Positions 49,537 through 58,116 of a DNA stretch of 64,000 nt are shown one piece after another. A program made the position numbers and the translations under genes. A model generated the notes under the pieces. It saw only the letters and a list, made by a program, of their open reading frames with translations, was not told the DNA's origin and searched no databases. The stretch comes from Geomonas agri (lineage in GTDB: Bacteria > Desulfobacterota > Desulfuromonadia > Geobacterales > Geobacteraceae): the NCBI RefSeq assembly GCF_020179605.1, contig NZ_JAINZO010000002.1, positions 1,054,001 through 1,118,000 on the forward strand. Direction: 5' to 3'. Numbering within the stretch: the stretch's first letter is position 1; the number at the start of each line of letters is the position of its first letter.

Positions 49537-51270
49537 ATGAAGAACCGAGAGATAGCCAGGATGTTCGATGAGATCGCCGACATCATGGAGATCCGGCAGG
49601 ACAACGTCTTCAAGATCAGGGCCTACCGCCGGGCGGCGCTCAATCTGGAAGGGGTGAACCGGGACCTGGCCCAGATGTCTCACAAGGAACTCCTGGAGAT
49701 CCCAGGTGTGGGAACGGACCTGGCCGCGCGCATCGAGGAGTACCTGCAGACCGGCACCACGGCCTACTACGAGCAGCTGAAAAAGGAGGTGCCCGCCGGC
49801 GTCTTCACCATGCTGGCCGTGCCTGACCTCGGGCCGAAGACGGCGAAGGCGATCTACGAGGCGCTGCAGATCACGAGCCTCGAAGAGCTGGAACAAGCTG
49901 CTCGGGAACACCGCCTGGTCGGCATCAAGGGGATCAAGGAGAAGACCGAGGAGAACATCCTGAAAGGGATCCAGGCCGTCAAGCGGGGGCGGGAGCGGCA
50001 GCCGCTGGGGCGTATGCTGCCGGCGGCGGAAGAACTGGTGGCGGCCCTCAAGCAGAAGGCGTCCCTGGAGCGCGTCGAGGTGGCGGGAAGCATCAGGCGC
50101 CGCCGCGATAGCATCAAGGACATCGACATTGTGGCTACCTCCCCCGACCCGGCCAGTGTCATGGAGGCGTTCCTGAACCTGCCCCAGGTGCATGACGTCA
50201 TTATGCGCGGCCCGACCAGGGCCAGTGTCACCATTCGGGAAGGGGTGCAGGTGGACCTGCGCGTGGTGGAGCCTGCTTCTTACGGCGCCGCGCTCGCCTA
50301 TTTGACCGGCAGCCAGGCTCACAACGTCCAGCTTCGGGAGATGGCGCAGAAGCGGGGGCTGAAGATCAACGAGTACGGCATCTTCCGTGAAGAGGACAAC
50401 GTGCGTTTGGGAGGCGGCAACGAGGAGGACGTGTACCGGCTGCTCGACCTTCCCTTCGTGCCGCCGGTCCTGCGCGAAGACCGCGGGGAGATCGAGGCGG
50501 CGCAGGCGGGGAAACTACCGCAGCTGGTGACCGGGGAGGAGATCCTGGGTGACCTGCACGTCCATTCCCGCTGGAGCGACGGCGCCCACGGCATCGCCGA
50601 GCTGGCGGAGGTGGCGCGCCTGCGGGGGCTTTTGTACATCGCGATCACCGATCATTCCCAGGGACTCGGGGTGGCGCGTGGCCTGACCGTTGAGCGCCTC
50701 AAAGAGCAGCAGGCAGAGGTCCGCGAGTTGAACCGTGAGCTGAAGGGGTTCCGGGTGCTGCATGGCACCGAGATGGACATCCACGGGGACGGCACGCTGG
50801 ATTTCCCCGACGAGGTCCTCAAGGAGCTCGACGTGGTGGTGGCGTCGATCCACTCCGGTTTTAACAACTCCAAAGAGGTGATGACCGCACGCATCGTGGC
50901 GGCCATGAGAAATCCGTACGTGCACATCATCGCCCATCCCACCGGGCGCATCATTGGCGAGCGGGAAGGGTATCAGCTGGACATGGAAGAGGTGCTCCAG
51001 GTGGCCAGGGAAACGGGCACGGCGCTTGAGATAAACTCGTACCCGCTGCGGCTGGACCTGGAAGACCGCTACGTGCGCCGGGCCAAGGAGCTGGGCGTCA
51101 AGATTGCCATCAACACCGACTCCCACGTCAAGAGCCAGTTCGAAACCCTTCATTGGGGGATCTCCGTGGCCCAGCGCGGTTGGCTGGAACGGGAGGACGT
51201 GTTGAACACGCTGACGGCGGATGAGCTTTTGAAGGTGCTGAAACGGAAGAAACACGGACACCGGGAATAG
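49537..51270 (+). CDS. polX: family X DNA polymerase / 3'-5' exonuclease PolX
   Basis: 577 residues from ATG 49,537. The N-terminal helix-hairpin-helix region covers about 1-140, with DNA-binding loops EIPGVGTDLAARIEEYL and VPDLGPKTAKAIYEALQ. The nucleotidyltransferase core contains SIRRRRDSIKDIDIVATS (about 186-203, acidic metal ligands) and VQVDLRVVEPASYGAAL. A C-terminal PHP domain from about 335 (LGDLHVHSRWSDGAHGI; AITDHSQGL; IIAHPTGRI; INTDSHVKSQF) supplies exonuclease or AP-endonuclease activity. It acts in base excision and short gap repair. The neighbours are unrelated. Confidence 0.94.
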   Translation: MKNREIARMFDEIADIMEIRQDNVFKIRAYRRAALNLEGVNRDLAQMSHKELLEIPGVGTDLAARIEEYLQTGTTAYYEQLKKEVPAGVFTMLAVPDLGPKTAKAIYEALQITSLEELEQAAREHRLVGIKGIKEKTEENILKGIQAVKRGRERQPLGRMLPAAEELVAALKQKASLERVEVAGSIRRRRDSIKDIDIVATSPDPASVMEAFLNLPQVHDVIMRGPTRASVTIREGVQVDLRVVEPASYGAALAYLTGSQAHNVQLREMAQKRGLKINEYGIFREEDNVRLGGGNEEDVYRLLDLPFVPPVLREDRGEIEAAQAGKLPQLVTGEEILGDLHVHSRWSDGAHGIAELAEVARLRGLLYIAITDHSQGLGVARGLTVERLKEQQAEVRELNRELKGFRVLHGTEMDIHGDGTLDFPDEVLKELDVVVASIHSGFNNSKEVMTARIVAAMRNPYVHIIAHPTGRIIGEREGYQLDMEEVLQVARETGTALEINSYPLRLDLEDRYVRRAKELGVKIAINTDSHVKSQFETLHWGISVAQRGWLEREDVLNTLTADELLKVLKRKKHGHRE

Positions 51271-51336
51271 ATATTGGTGAACACCTCCCCCTCCGGGGGG
51301 AGGAGTGCTCTCGAACACACGACGAAAGGAAATGAC

Positions 51337-51801
51337 ATGCCCAACTACTGGCTCTTCAAGAGTGAACCATCCAGCTTCTCACTCGACGATCTCAAGAGCC
51401 GTCCCGACGCCACCGAGCATTGGGACGGCGTGCGCAACTTCCAGGCGCGCAACTTCCTGCGCGACCAGGTCCAGGTTGGCGACCAGGTGCTCTTCTACCA
51501 CAGCAATGTCGCCGAACCGGGCGTGGTTGGCATCGCCGAGGTGGTGCGAGCCGGCTACCCCGACTTCACCGCCTTCGATCCCACCAGCAAGTACTTCGAC
51601 CCCAAGAGCACACCCGACAAGCCGACCTGGTACATGGTCGACGTGCGTTTCGTGCGCGAGCTGCCGCGGCCGGTGACCCTCTCCGAATTGAAGACCATCC
51701 CGGAACTGGGCGAGATGGCCCTGCTGAATCGCAGCCGTCTGTCGATCCAGCCGGTGCGCAAGGAAGAGTGGGACCGCATCATCAGGCTCGCCGGCCTATG
51801 A
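51337..51801 (+). CDS. EVE domain protein (154 aa)
   Basis: ATG 51,337 lies six bases after AAAGGA; the longer upstream frame is rejected. The whole protein is one EVE/PUA-like domain: NYWLFKSEPSSFSLDDL, WDGVRNFQARNFLRD, VLFYHSNVAEPGVVGIAEVV and the C-terminal SRLSIQPVRKEEWDRII. EVE domains bind modified bases in DNA or RNA. Exact ligand unknown. It follows polX by 66 bases and may share its transcript. Confidence 0.92.
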   Translation: MPNYWLFKSEPSSFSLDDLKSRPDATEHWDGVRNFQARNFLRDQVQVGDQVLFYHSNVAEPGVVGIAEVVRAGYPDFTAFDPTSKYFDPKSTPDKPTWYMVDVRFVRELPRPVTLSELKTIPELGEMALLNRSRLSIQPVRKEEWDRIIRLAGL

Positions 51802-51878
51802 CATCGATAAAGCAGCGCTCGAAAAAGCCGGGCTGGCCCCGGCGACGCTGATCCACATACCTGCTGTTCACGAAGCTC

Positions 51879-51934
51879 AGCACGAGACCCCGCGTCCTCC
51901 CTTTTGCGAAGGGGAGGACGCGGGGTCTCGTGCT
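51879..51934. repeat. 23-bp perfect inverted repeat (REP-like hairpin)
   Basis: Arms AGCACGAGACCCCGCGTCCT.. (51,879-51,901) and its exact complement (51,912-51,934) flank a 10-base loop TTTTGCGAAG. There is no T run, so it is not a simple intrinsic terminator, though it lies between convergent genes. Confidence 0.9.
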
Positions 51935-51959
51935 ATTAGGGTGGCAGTAAAGATCCTGT

Positions 51960-51981
51960 CCCCCCTTTCGCAAAAGGGGGG
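51960..51981. repeat. second CCCCCCTTT / AAAGGGGGG hairpin
   Basis: A small palindrome with TTTCGCAAAA in the centre, 25 bases from the larger inverted repeat and similar in core to the element at 20,645. Both fill the gap between the EVE gene and pepN (51,802-52,057). Confidence 0.75.
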
Positions 51982-52057
51982 AACTCTCTGTCACGGTTTC
52001 TACTGGCAACCTACTCATGTTGCCGAAATTCTCTTCCACCCGTCGCTGGATCAATCA

Positions 52058-54700
52058 CTACAGGCTCTTGGCCGCCAGTTCGTAAACGTCCCGTGCCAGG
52101 CCCGGCTCGGCCAGGATGCGCTCCAGCTGTTTCTTCATGAGCTCTTGGCGGTGCGCGTCGTAGCGCCGCCAGCGGCTGAAGGGTGTGAGCATGCGCGCGG
52201 CTATCTGCGGGTTGATCCCGTTCAAAAGCAGGATCTGATCGGCGAGGAAACGGTACCCCCTGCCGCCGGCATCGTGGAAGCGGACCTGGTTCCCCTGGCT
52301 GAAGGCACCCACCAGCGAGCGGACCCGGTTCGGGTTGCGCATATCGAAGTCCGGGTGCGCCAAAAGTGCCAGCACCCGATCCATGGTGTCGGGTAGACGC
52401 GACAGCGCCTGGTGGGTGAACCACTTGTCGATGACGCCGCGGTCGCCACGCCAGCACTCGTAAAAGGACGCAAGTGCTTCTTCGCGTTCCGAGCAGGCGC
52501 AGCTGGCCAGCGGGGCGAGCGCGCCCAAGCTGTCGGTCATGTTGTCCGCGCTTTTGTACTGGGCCATGCAGGCGTCGATCGCTTCCTGCGTCCCCGCCGC
52601 CATCAGGTAGGCAAGGCAGAGGTTTTTGAGACGGCGGCAGCCGTCAAGCCCGTCGTCGGGACGGTAGGGAGCCTTGGGGGCACAGGCTGCCCGCGCGGCA
52701 AAGAGCTCCGCAGCCAGCCTCCGGCCTACCGTGGCCCGCACCAGCTCGCGCGCCTGGTGGATAGCATCGGGGTCGATGACCGACATCTGCTCGGCGAGGT
52801 AGCTCTCGGCGGGGAGGGTGAGCGTCTCGGCCAGGAAGGCCCGGTCCTGGCGCTCATCGGCAAGAAGCCTTCTAAAGGAGCCGATGAAGCTCTCTGGTAC
52901 CTGCGCCTCCCGGCCGGCCTGGATGTCGGCGATGAGCCCTATGATCAGCTTCACCGCCTGGACCTGTCCCGCTTCCCAGCGCACGAACGGATCGCTGTCG
53001 CGCGTCATCAGGAGGTTCAGGTCCTCGTCACGGTATGGGTACTGGAGCTTGACCGGCGCGCAGAAGTTGCGCAAAAGCGACGGCACCGGACGTCCCTTGA
53101 GCCCCACGAAGGTGAAACTTTCCGTCTCCTTCCTAAGCTCGAGGACCCGGGAAGTCCCGCCGGCCGCCGTCTCCCCCATAAGCTGGAGCGGTAACTCGTT
53201 GCCGTCCCCGTCCAAAAGCCCCATGGCGAACGGGATATGGAAGGGCTTCTTCTCCGGCTGGCCCGGCGTGGCCGGGCAGCTCTGGGTGACGGTCAGGGTG
53301 TAGCTACCGTTTTCGGGATGGTAGTCGTCGCTAACGGTCAAGACGGGGGTGCCGGCCTGGTCGTACCAGAGCATGAACTGGGACAGGTCGCGCTTGCCGG
53401 CATCCGCCATCGCCTGCACGAACTCGTCCACCCGCACCGCCTGCCCGTCGTGGCGCTCGAAGTAGAGATCCATCCCGGCCCGGAATGCCTCGCGCCCCAG
53501 GAGGGTCTGCAGCATCCGGATCACCTCGCCCCCCTTGTGGTACACGGTCATGCTGTAGAAGTTGTTGATCTCCACGTACGACTCGGGGCGCACCGGGTGG
53601 GCCAGCGGGCTGGCATCCTCGGCGAACTGGGCGCTACGCAGGCTCTTCACATCCGCGATCCTCTTCACCGGACGCGACTGCATGTCGGCGGAGAACTCCT
53701 GGTCGCGGAAGATGGTGAGCCCTTCCTTCAGGGAAAGCTGGAACCAGTCGCGGCAGGTGATCCTGTTGCCGGTCCAGTTGTGGAAGTATTCGTGGCCGAT
53801 CACCTCCTCGATCGCCTCGTAGTCGTCGTCGGTGGCGCTTGCCGGGCTCGCCAGCACGTAGCGCGAGTTGAAGACGTTCAGCCCCTTGTTTTCCATCGCC
53901 CCCATGTTGAAGTCGTCCACGGCCACAACCATGTAGGTGTCCAGGTCGTACTCGCGGCCGAACTGCTCTTCGTCCCAGCGCATGGCGTGCATCAGGGACC
54001 TGAGGGCGTGCTCGCACTTGTCCTTGTTGCGCTCCTCGACGTAGATCTCCAGTTGCACCTGTCGGCCGCTCATGGTGGTGAAGCGGTCGGCGATGTGGAC
54101 CAGGTCTCCGGCAACGACGGCGAAGAGGTAGCTGGGCTTCTTGAAGGGGTCGTGCCAGACGGCGAAGTGACGCCCGTCGGGGAGATCGCCCTTCTCGACC
54201 AGGTTGCCGTTGGCCAAGAGCACCGGGCAGGTCGCCTTGTCCGCGCGCAGGGTAACCGTGTAGACCGCCATGACGTCGGGACGGTCGGTGAAGTAGGTGA
54301 TGCGCCGGAACCCCTCGGCTTCGCATTGGGTGCAGAGCATGGGGCCCGAGGCGTAGAGGCCGGAGAGGGCGCTGTTCTCCTTGGGATTGATCCTGGTTTC
54401 CACCTCGAGGACGAAGCGCTCGGGAGGCTCGGGGAGCACCAGGCAGTGCTCCTCGACCCGATAGGCCCCTTGTTCCAGGACGACCCCGTCCAGCTTGAGC
54501 GACACCAGGGTCAGTTCTTCTCCGTCCAGGACCAGCGGTCTTACTCCGCTGCTGCGGTCGTGGTTGCTGTGGATGGCGAGACGGGATAGCACCCGGGTAT
54601 CTTCCGGGGAAAGGTCGAAGCAAAGCTCCACTGTATCGACCAGGTAATCGGGAACCTTGTAGTCCTTTTGGTGGATGGTCTGGTGCTGGCACTGTGACAT
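52058..54700 (-). CDS. pepN: aminopeptidase N (PepN, M1 family)
   Basis: 880 residues from ATG 54,700, preceded by AAGGGGAAC; a longer frame to 54,775 lacks a site. It removes N-terminal residues from peptides in the cytoplasm. The exopeptidase motif GAMENKGLNVF (about 263-273) and zinc site HEYFHNWTGNR (about 300-310), with the downstream Glu in KEGLTIFRDQEF, are intact. The C-terminal DUF3458-type region is of the E. coli PepN kind. No signal peptide. Monocistronic, flanked by a repeat region. Confidence 0.95.
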   Translation of the reverse strand: MSQCQHQTIHQKDYKVPDYLVDTVELCFDLSPEDTRVLSRLAIHSNHDRSSGVRPLVLDGEELTLVSLKLDGVVLEQGAYRVEEHCLVLPEPPERFVLEVETRINPKENSALSGLYASGPMLCTQCEAEGFRRITYFTDRPDVMAVYTVTLRADKATCPVLLANGNLVEKGDLPDGRHFAVWHDPFKKPSYLFAVVAGDLVHIADRFTTMSGRQVQLEIYVEERNKDKCEHALRSLMHAMRWDEEQFGREYDLDTYMVVAVDDFNMGAMENKGLNVFNSRYVLASPASATDDDYEAIEEVIGHEYFHNWTGNRITCRDWFQLSLKEGLTIFRDQEFSADMQSRPVKRIADVKSLRSAQFAEDASPLAHPVRPESYVEINNFYSMTVYHKGGEVIRMLQTLLGREAFRAGMDLYFERHDGQAVRVDEFVQAMADAGKRDLSQFMLWYDQAGTPVLTVSDDYHPENGSYTLTVTQSCPATPGQPEKKPFHIPFAMGLLDGDGNELPLQLMGETAAGGTSRVLELRKETESFTFVGLKGRPVPSLLRNFCAPVKLQYPYRDEDLNLLMTRDSDPFVRWEAGQVQAVKLIIGLIADIQAGREAQVPESFIGSFRRLLADERQDRAFLAETLTLPAESYLAEQMSVIDPDAIHQARELVRATVGRRLAAELFAARAACAPKAPYRPDDGLDGCRRLKNLCLAYLMAAGTQEAIDACMAQYKSADNMTDSLGALAPLASCACSEREEALASFYECWRGDRGVIDKWFTHQALSRLPDTMDRVLALLAHPDFDMRNPNRVRSLVGAFSQGNQVRFHDAGGRGYRFLADQILLLNGINPQIAARMLTPFSRWRRYDAHRQELMKKQLERILAEPGLARDVYELAAKSL

Positions 54701-54926
54701 GGTGTTCCCCTTCTCTGAGTTTATGATAGCTGCGGCCAAAGGTCTCATTGTATCGGGAGCTACAGGTGTTTTCAATGCCTACCGTGAGTAGAGAGATAGA
54801 TTTGATGAATGATGCCGCATGCTTGGGCAGGCGCCCGCAACAACGCGTTTCCGGGGATGTCGCTGCCGGAGTGGCAAGCACCCCCAATTTGTTGACTTTA
54901 CTGGAGAATAAGGCTATACAGTCGGC

Positions 54927-55844
54927 ATGAAACGTCTGCTCTTCTCGCTACTTTTCCTGGTTTTCGCTTCTCTTGCCGCTCCGGTACTTCCCGCCAGTGC
55001 CACGGAGATCTACGCGCAGCAGACCGGCAAGAGCTGCGACGCCTGCCATGTCGATCCGGCGGGGGGCGGGGAACTGACCGCGGCCGGAAAGCAGTTCGCC
55101 GCCGCGCGCGCCGTGAAAAGCGAGGCCCCGCAGGTCTCCGCGGCCGGCAAGGTGGTGCGCTTCCTGGCGGGCTACCTGCACATGCTGATCGCCATTTTGT
55201 GGTTCGGCACCATTCTTTACGTGCACCTGGTCCTCAAGCCCGCCTATGCAGCGGGGGGACTCCCCCGCGGCGAGGTCAAGGTGGGTGTGCTATCAATGGG
55301 CGTCATGGGGATCACCGGCGCCATCCTGACCCACTTCCGGGTGACTTCCCTCGATATGCTGCTGCACACCCGTTTCGGGGTGCTGTTGCTGGTCAAGATA
55401 TCCCTCTACCTGGTGATGGTTTTCTCCGCCGCCTACGTGGTGCTGGTTATCGGACCCAAGCTGAAGGGGAAGCGGCGCGAGCCGGTTGCGCTTCCTGCAG
55501 GCAAAGAGCTGACGCTGGACGAGCTCGCTTCCTTCGACGGCAACGAGGGGCGTCCCGCCTACTTCGCCTACGAAGGTAAGCTTTACGACGCGAGCGCCAG
55601 CCGCCTCTGGAAACAGGGGGTGCACATGGGGCGGCACCATGCCGGTGAGGACCTGAGCGAGGCACTCAAGCTGGCACCGCACGGATCCGAGAAGGTTCTG
55701 CTCATGCCCGAGGTGGGGAGCCTGGCCGACGTGACCCAGCGCAAGGCCCCGTTGCACGAGCGGGTGTTCTTCTTCATGGCGTACATGAACTTGACCATAG
55801 TATTTTTGATCGTGCTGATCCTGTCGCTCTGGCGCTGGGCCTGA
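54927..55844 (+). CDS. membrane fusion of a CxxCH haem motif, CopD-like helices and a cytochrome-b5-like domain (305 aa)
   Basis: A signal-like hydrophobic N-terminus (about 1-26) is followed by CDACH at 37-41, a potential c-type haem site on the periplasmic side. Helices at about 75-100, 115-137 and 150-176 resemble CopD-type membrane domains. A soluble segment at about 190-262 (LTLDELASFDGNEG; YFAYEGKLYDASASRLWKQG; GRHHAGEDL) looks like a cytochrome b5-like haem/steroid-binding domain. A last helix at about 281-303 ends the protein. The order suggests electron passage across the membrane or haem/metal handling. Start ATG 54,927 has only a weak ribosome-binding site. Confidence 0.75.
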   Translation: MKRLLFSLLFLVFASLAAPVLPASATEIYAQQTGKSCDACHVDPAGGGELTAAGKQFAAARAVKSEAPQVSAAGKVVRFLAGYLHMLIAILWFGTILYVHLVLKPAYAAGGLPRGEVKVGVLSMGVMGITGAILTHFRVTSLDMLLHTRFGVLLLVKISLYLVMVFSAAYVVLVIGPKLKGKRREPVALPAGKELTLDELASFDGNEGRPAYFAYEGKLYDASASRLWKQGVHMGRHHAGEDLSEALKLAPHGSEKVLLMPEVGSLADVTQRKAPLHERVFFFMAYMNLTIVFLIVLILSLWRWA

Positions 55845-55879
55845 CCATACGCCCCGGGGCTCCCGGACAAGGACTGACC

Positions 55880-57106
55880 GTGAAGTATTTCCGCACCATT
55901 TTTCATGCCGATGCCAAGCAGGATCCCGACTCCCTTCTGCGCTTGTTCGTCTCAGTCGCCCTGGTCTCCATCATCGTGATCACCTCGCTCGCCGGCTACG
56001 CCTTTTACCAGGTGCTGCAAAAGAACCTGGTTGACAGCGCGGAAGACGACGCGGTTAAGGTCAGCACCGCCCTTTCCGATGACGAAAGGGCACGCTTCAC
56101 CATGGTCAAGAGCGACGGCAGCGTCGTTGTCGAAGTGTCTCCGCAAAACTTCTTCATCCTCGACCGGGATCTCCGGACGTTCCTCGCCCCCTTTGACATC
56201 GTTAAGATCAAGATTTACTCGTCCGATTACCGCATCGTGTACAGCACCGAGGCCAAGCTCATCGGCGAGGTGGACCGAGGCAACAAGCGGCTTGCCCGCG
56301 CCCTGGCCGGCGCATTCGATTCCAAACTCGAGCGCAAGGAAGAGGTGAAGGACCTTGCCGACGAACTGAAGTTCAACGTGGACGTAGTGGAGACCTACAT
56401 CCCCATCCGGGCCCGCGGCAAGGTCATCGGGAGCTTCGAGGTCTATATCGACGTCACCAAGTACCACCAGCAGACGACGAAAGCGGCACTCCTGTCCTTG
56501 GGGGCGTTGTGCGGCATCCTGATGGGGGTCTTCGCCATCTCCTTCGTGCTGATCAGGCGCGGCACCAACGAGCTGAAGGAGGCCCAGGAGATTCTCAGGA
56601 AGCAGACGCTGATCGACGGGCTTACCGGGACCTTCAACAAGATGCAGATTGAGCTGATCGGACGCAGGGAGTTCGCCCGCGCCCAGCGTCGCAGGGAGAA
56701 GGGATTTGCGGACGCGGAGGTCGGTTTCATCATGATCGACATCGACCGGTTCAAGCAGGTCAACGACCGCTATGGCCATCTCGCCGGCGATCACCTGCTG
56801 CAGCAGTTCGCCGAAAGGGTGACCGCCTCGTTACGCAGCTACGACTCCGTCGGGCGCTTTGGAGGAGAGGAGTTCCTGGTGGTACTGCCCGGTTCCGGCC
56901 GCGAGCAGGCGCTCGACGTGGCGCACAAGATCTGGTCGCTGATCCGCGAGGAGCCCTTCCTGGTCGACGGCCACACCCTGCAGCTTACCGCCAGCGCCGG
57001 CGTGGCCAACGTGCAGCACAGCGACGACGACCTGCTCCAGGTGTTGAAGCGCGCCGACCTGAACCTCTACCAGGCCAAGAGCGGCGGGCGCGATCGGGTG
57101 ATCTAG
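55880..57106 (+). CDS. diguanylate cyclase (GGDEF), membrane-bound (408 aa)
   Basis: GTG 55,880 lies six bases after AAGGA. A first membrane helix at about 24-46, an external sensor region at about 47-195 and a second helix at about 200-222 precede the GGDEF domain at about 240-405. The signature is GGEEF, with the inhibitory I-site RSYD five residues before it. GHLAGDHLL keeps the canonical Asp rather than the Ser of cGAMP-making Hypr enzymes, so c-di-GMP is the expected product. It follows the b5-like gene by 35 bases and may be co-transcribed. It could supply the ligand for the riboswitch at 10,600, but no direct link is shown. Confidence 0.9.
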   Translation: MKYFRTIFHADAKQDPDSLLRLFVSVALVSIIVITSLAGYAFYQVLQKNLVDSAEDDAVKVSTALSDDERARFTMVKSDGSVVVEVSPQNFFILDRDLRTFLAPFDIVKIKIYSSDYRIVYSTEAKLIGEVDRGNKRLARALAGAFDSKLERKEEVKDLADELKFNVDVVETYIPIRARGKVIGSFEVYIDVTKYHQQTTKAALLSLGALCGILMGVFAISFVLIRRGTNELKEAQEILRKQTLIDGLTGTFNKMQIELIGRREFARAQRRREKGFADAEVGFIMIDIDRFKQVNDRYGHLAGDHLLQQFAERVTASLRSYDSVGRFGGEEFLVVLPGSGREQALDVAHKIWSLIREEPFLVDGHTLQLTASAGVANVQHSDDDLLQVLKRADLNLYQAKSGGRDRVI

Positions 57107-57288
57107 CCTCGCCCTTGCCGCTTGCTCCGGCCTATGCATCTCCTCGTCCCCATCTCTCCGCCCCTGTTGCCCCCAGTCTCTTCCACGACGTTATTCTTCA
57201 AGTTTTTCCTCCCGGCACCGAAACGGTACATACCCGTTTCGCTATCCCCACGCTCGAAGTTCCCGGGGAAAGTGCGCAAGGAGGAATG

Positions 57289-58116
57289 ATGAAGAACGCG
57301 GTCCGTTTCTTTGCTTTTGCCTTTCTTTTGCTGTTTTCGCCCTGGTCCGCATCCGCCCAGGGAGCGTTCGTGATCGGAATCGCTCCCCATACCAGCGCCC
57401 GGGTCATTCTCGAAATGTACCAGCCGCTGAGACTCTACCTGAGCAGGAGCCTGAACATGCCGGTAGAGGTCGTCACGGCGCCGGACTTCGACGAGTTTGC
57501 CAGGCGCGCCCTGGCACAGAAGTACGACCTCGCCGTTACCACCGGGCACCAGGCGCGGCTGCTCCAGAACGACGCCAAATACCTGCCGCAACTCACCTAC
57601 CAAGCCGATTTCAAGGCGGTCGCCATAGTACCCCGAAACAGCCGCGTCATCAGGGCGGCCGACCTGAAGGGGCAGAAGGTGCTCGGCCTGAGCGCGGCCT
57701 CGCTGGTAACCCTGTGGGGGGAGCACTGGCTGGCCCAAAACCACGTCGACATCCCCGTCAAATACGTCAGCGCCTCAGACAGTGTGGCGCAACTTCTCGT
57801 GGCAGGTGAGGCGGCCGCCGGATTCACCTCCCTGGCCAATTTCCAGAAACTGCGGCCGGAACTGCAAGGCCAGTTGCGCATCCTCGCCGAAAGCGCCCCT
57901 CTTGCCGGCAGGGTATACCTGCTGAACCAGCGCTGGGCGACCCGTGAAAAGGCCATCAATGCAGCGTTGTGGAGCTTCGCGGAGACGGCGGAGGGGAAAC
58001 GGTATTTCGAAAGCAACAAGCTCGGTGGATATCGAAGGCTCCACAACGGGGAGCTGGAAGGTATGGACCGATATGCGGCCGAGGTCAAAAGGCTGCTGAA
58101 AAAAGCAGAAAAATGA
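57289..58116 (+). CDS. PhnD-like periplasmic substrate-binding protein (275 aa)
   Basis: AAGGAGG fixes the start at ATG 57,289 (ATG 57,286 is adjacent); the longer frame from 57,115 is rejected. A signal peptide (ending SASA, about residue 23) is followed by a phosphonate/phosphite-type binding fold: GIAPHTSARVILEMYQPLRL, YDLAVTTGHQARLL, and LKGQKVLGLSAASLVTLWGE. No transporter genes are adjacent. Its stop overlaps the ATG of a histidine kinase, so it probably presents a ligand to that sensor rather than to an ABC importer. Ligand unknown. Confidence 0.85.
   Translation: MKNAVRFFAFAFLLLFSPWSASAQGAFVIGIAPHTSARVILEMYQPLRLYLSRSLNMPVEVVTAPDFDEFARRALAQKYDLAVTTGHQARLLQNDAKYLPQLTYQADFKAVAIVPRNSRVIRAADLKGQKVLGLSAASLVTLWGEHWLAQNHVDIPVKYVSASDSVAQLLVAGEAAAGFTSLANFQKLRPELQGQLRILAESAPLAGRVYLLNQRWATREKAINAALWSFAETAEGKRYFESNKLGGYRRLHNGELEGMDRYAAEVKRLLKKAEK

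Noticed and set aside
53237-54589. 450-codon plus-strand frame opposite pepN
   Set aside because: Antisense shadow; pepN motifs on the minus strand are complete.
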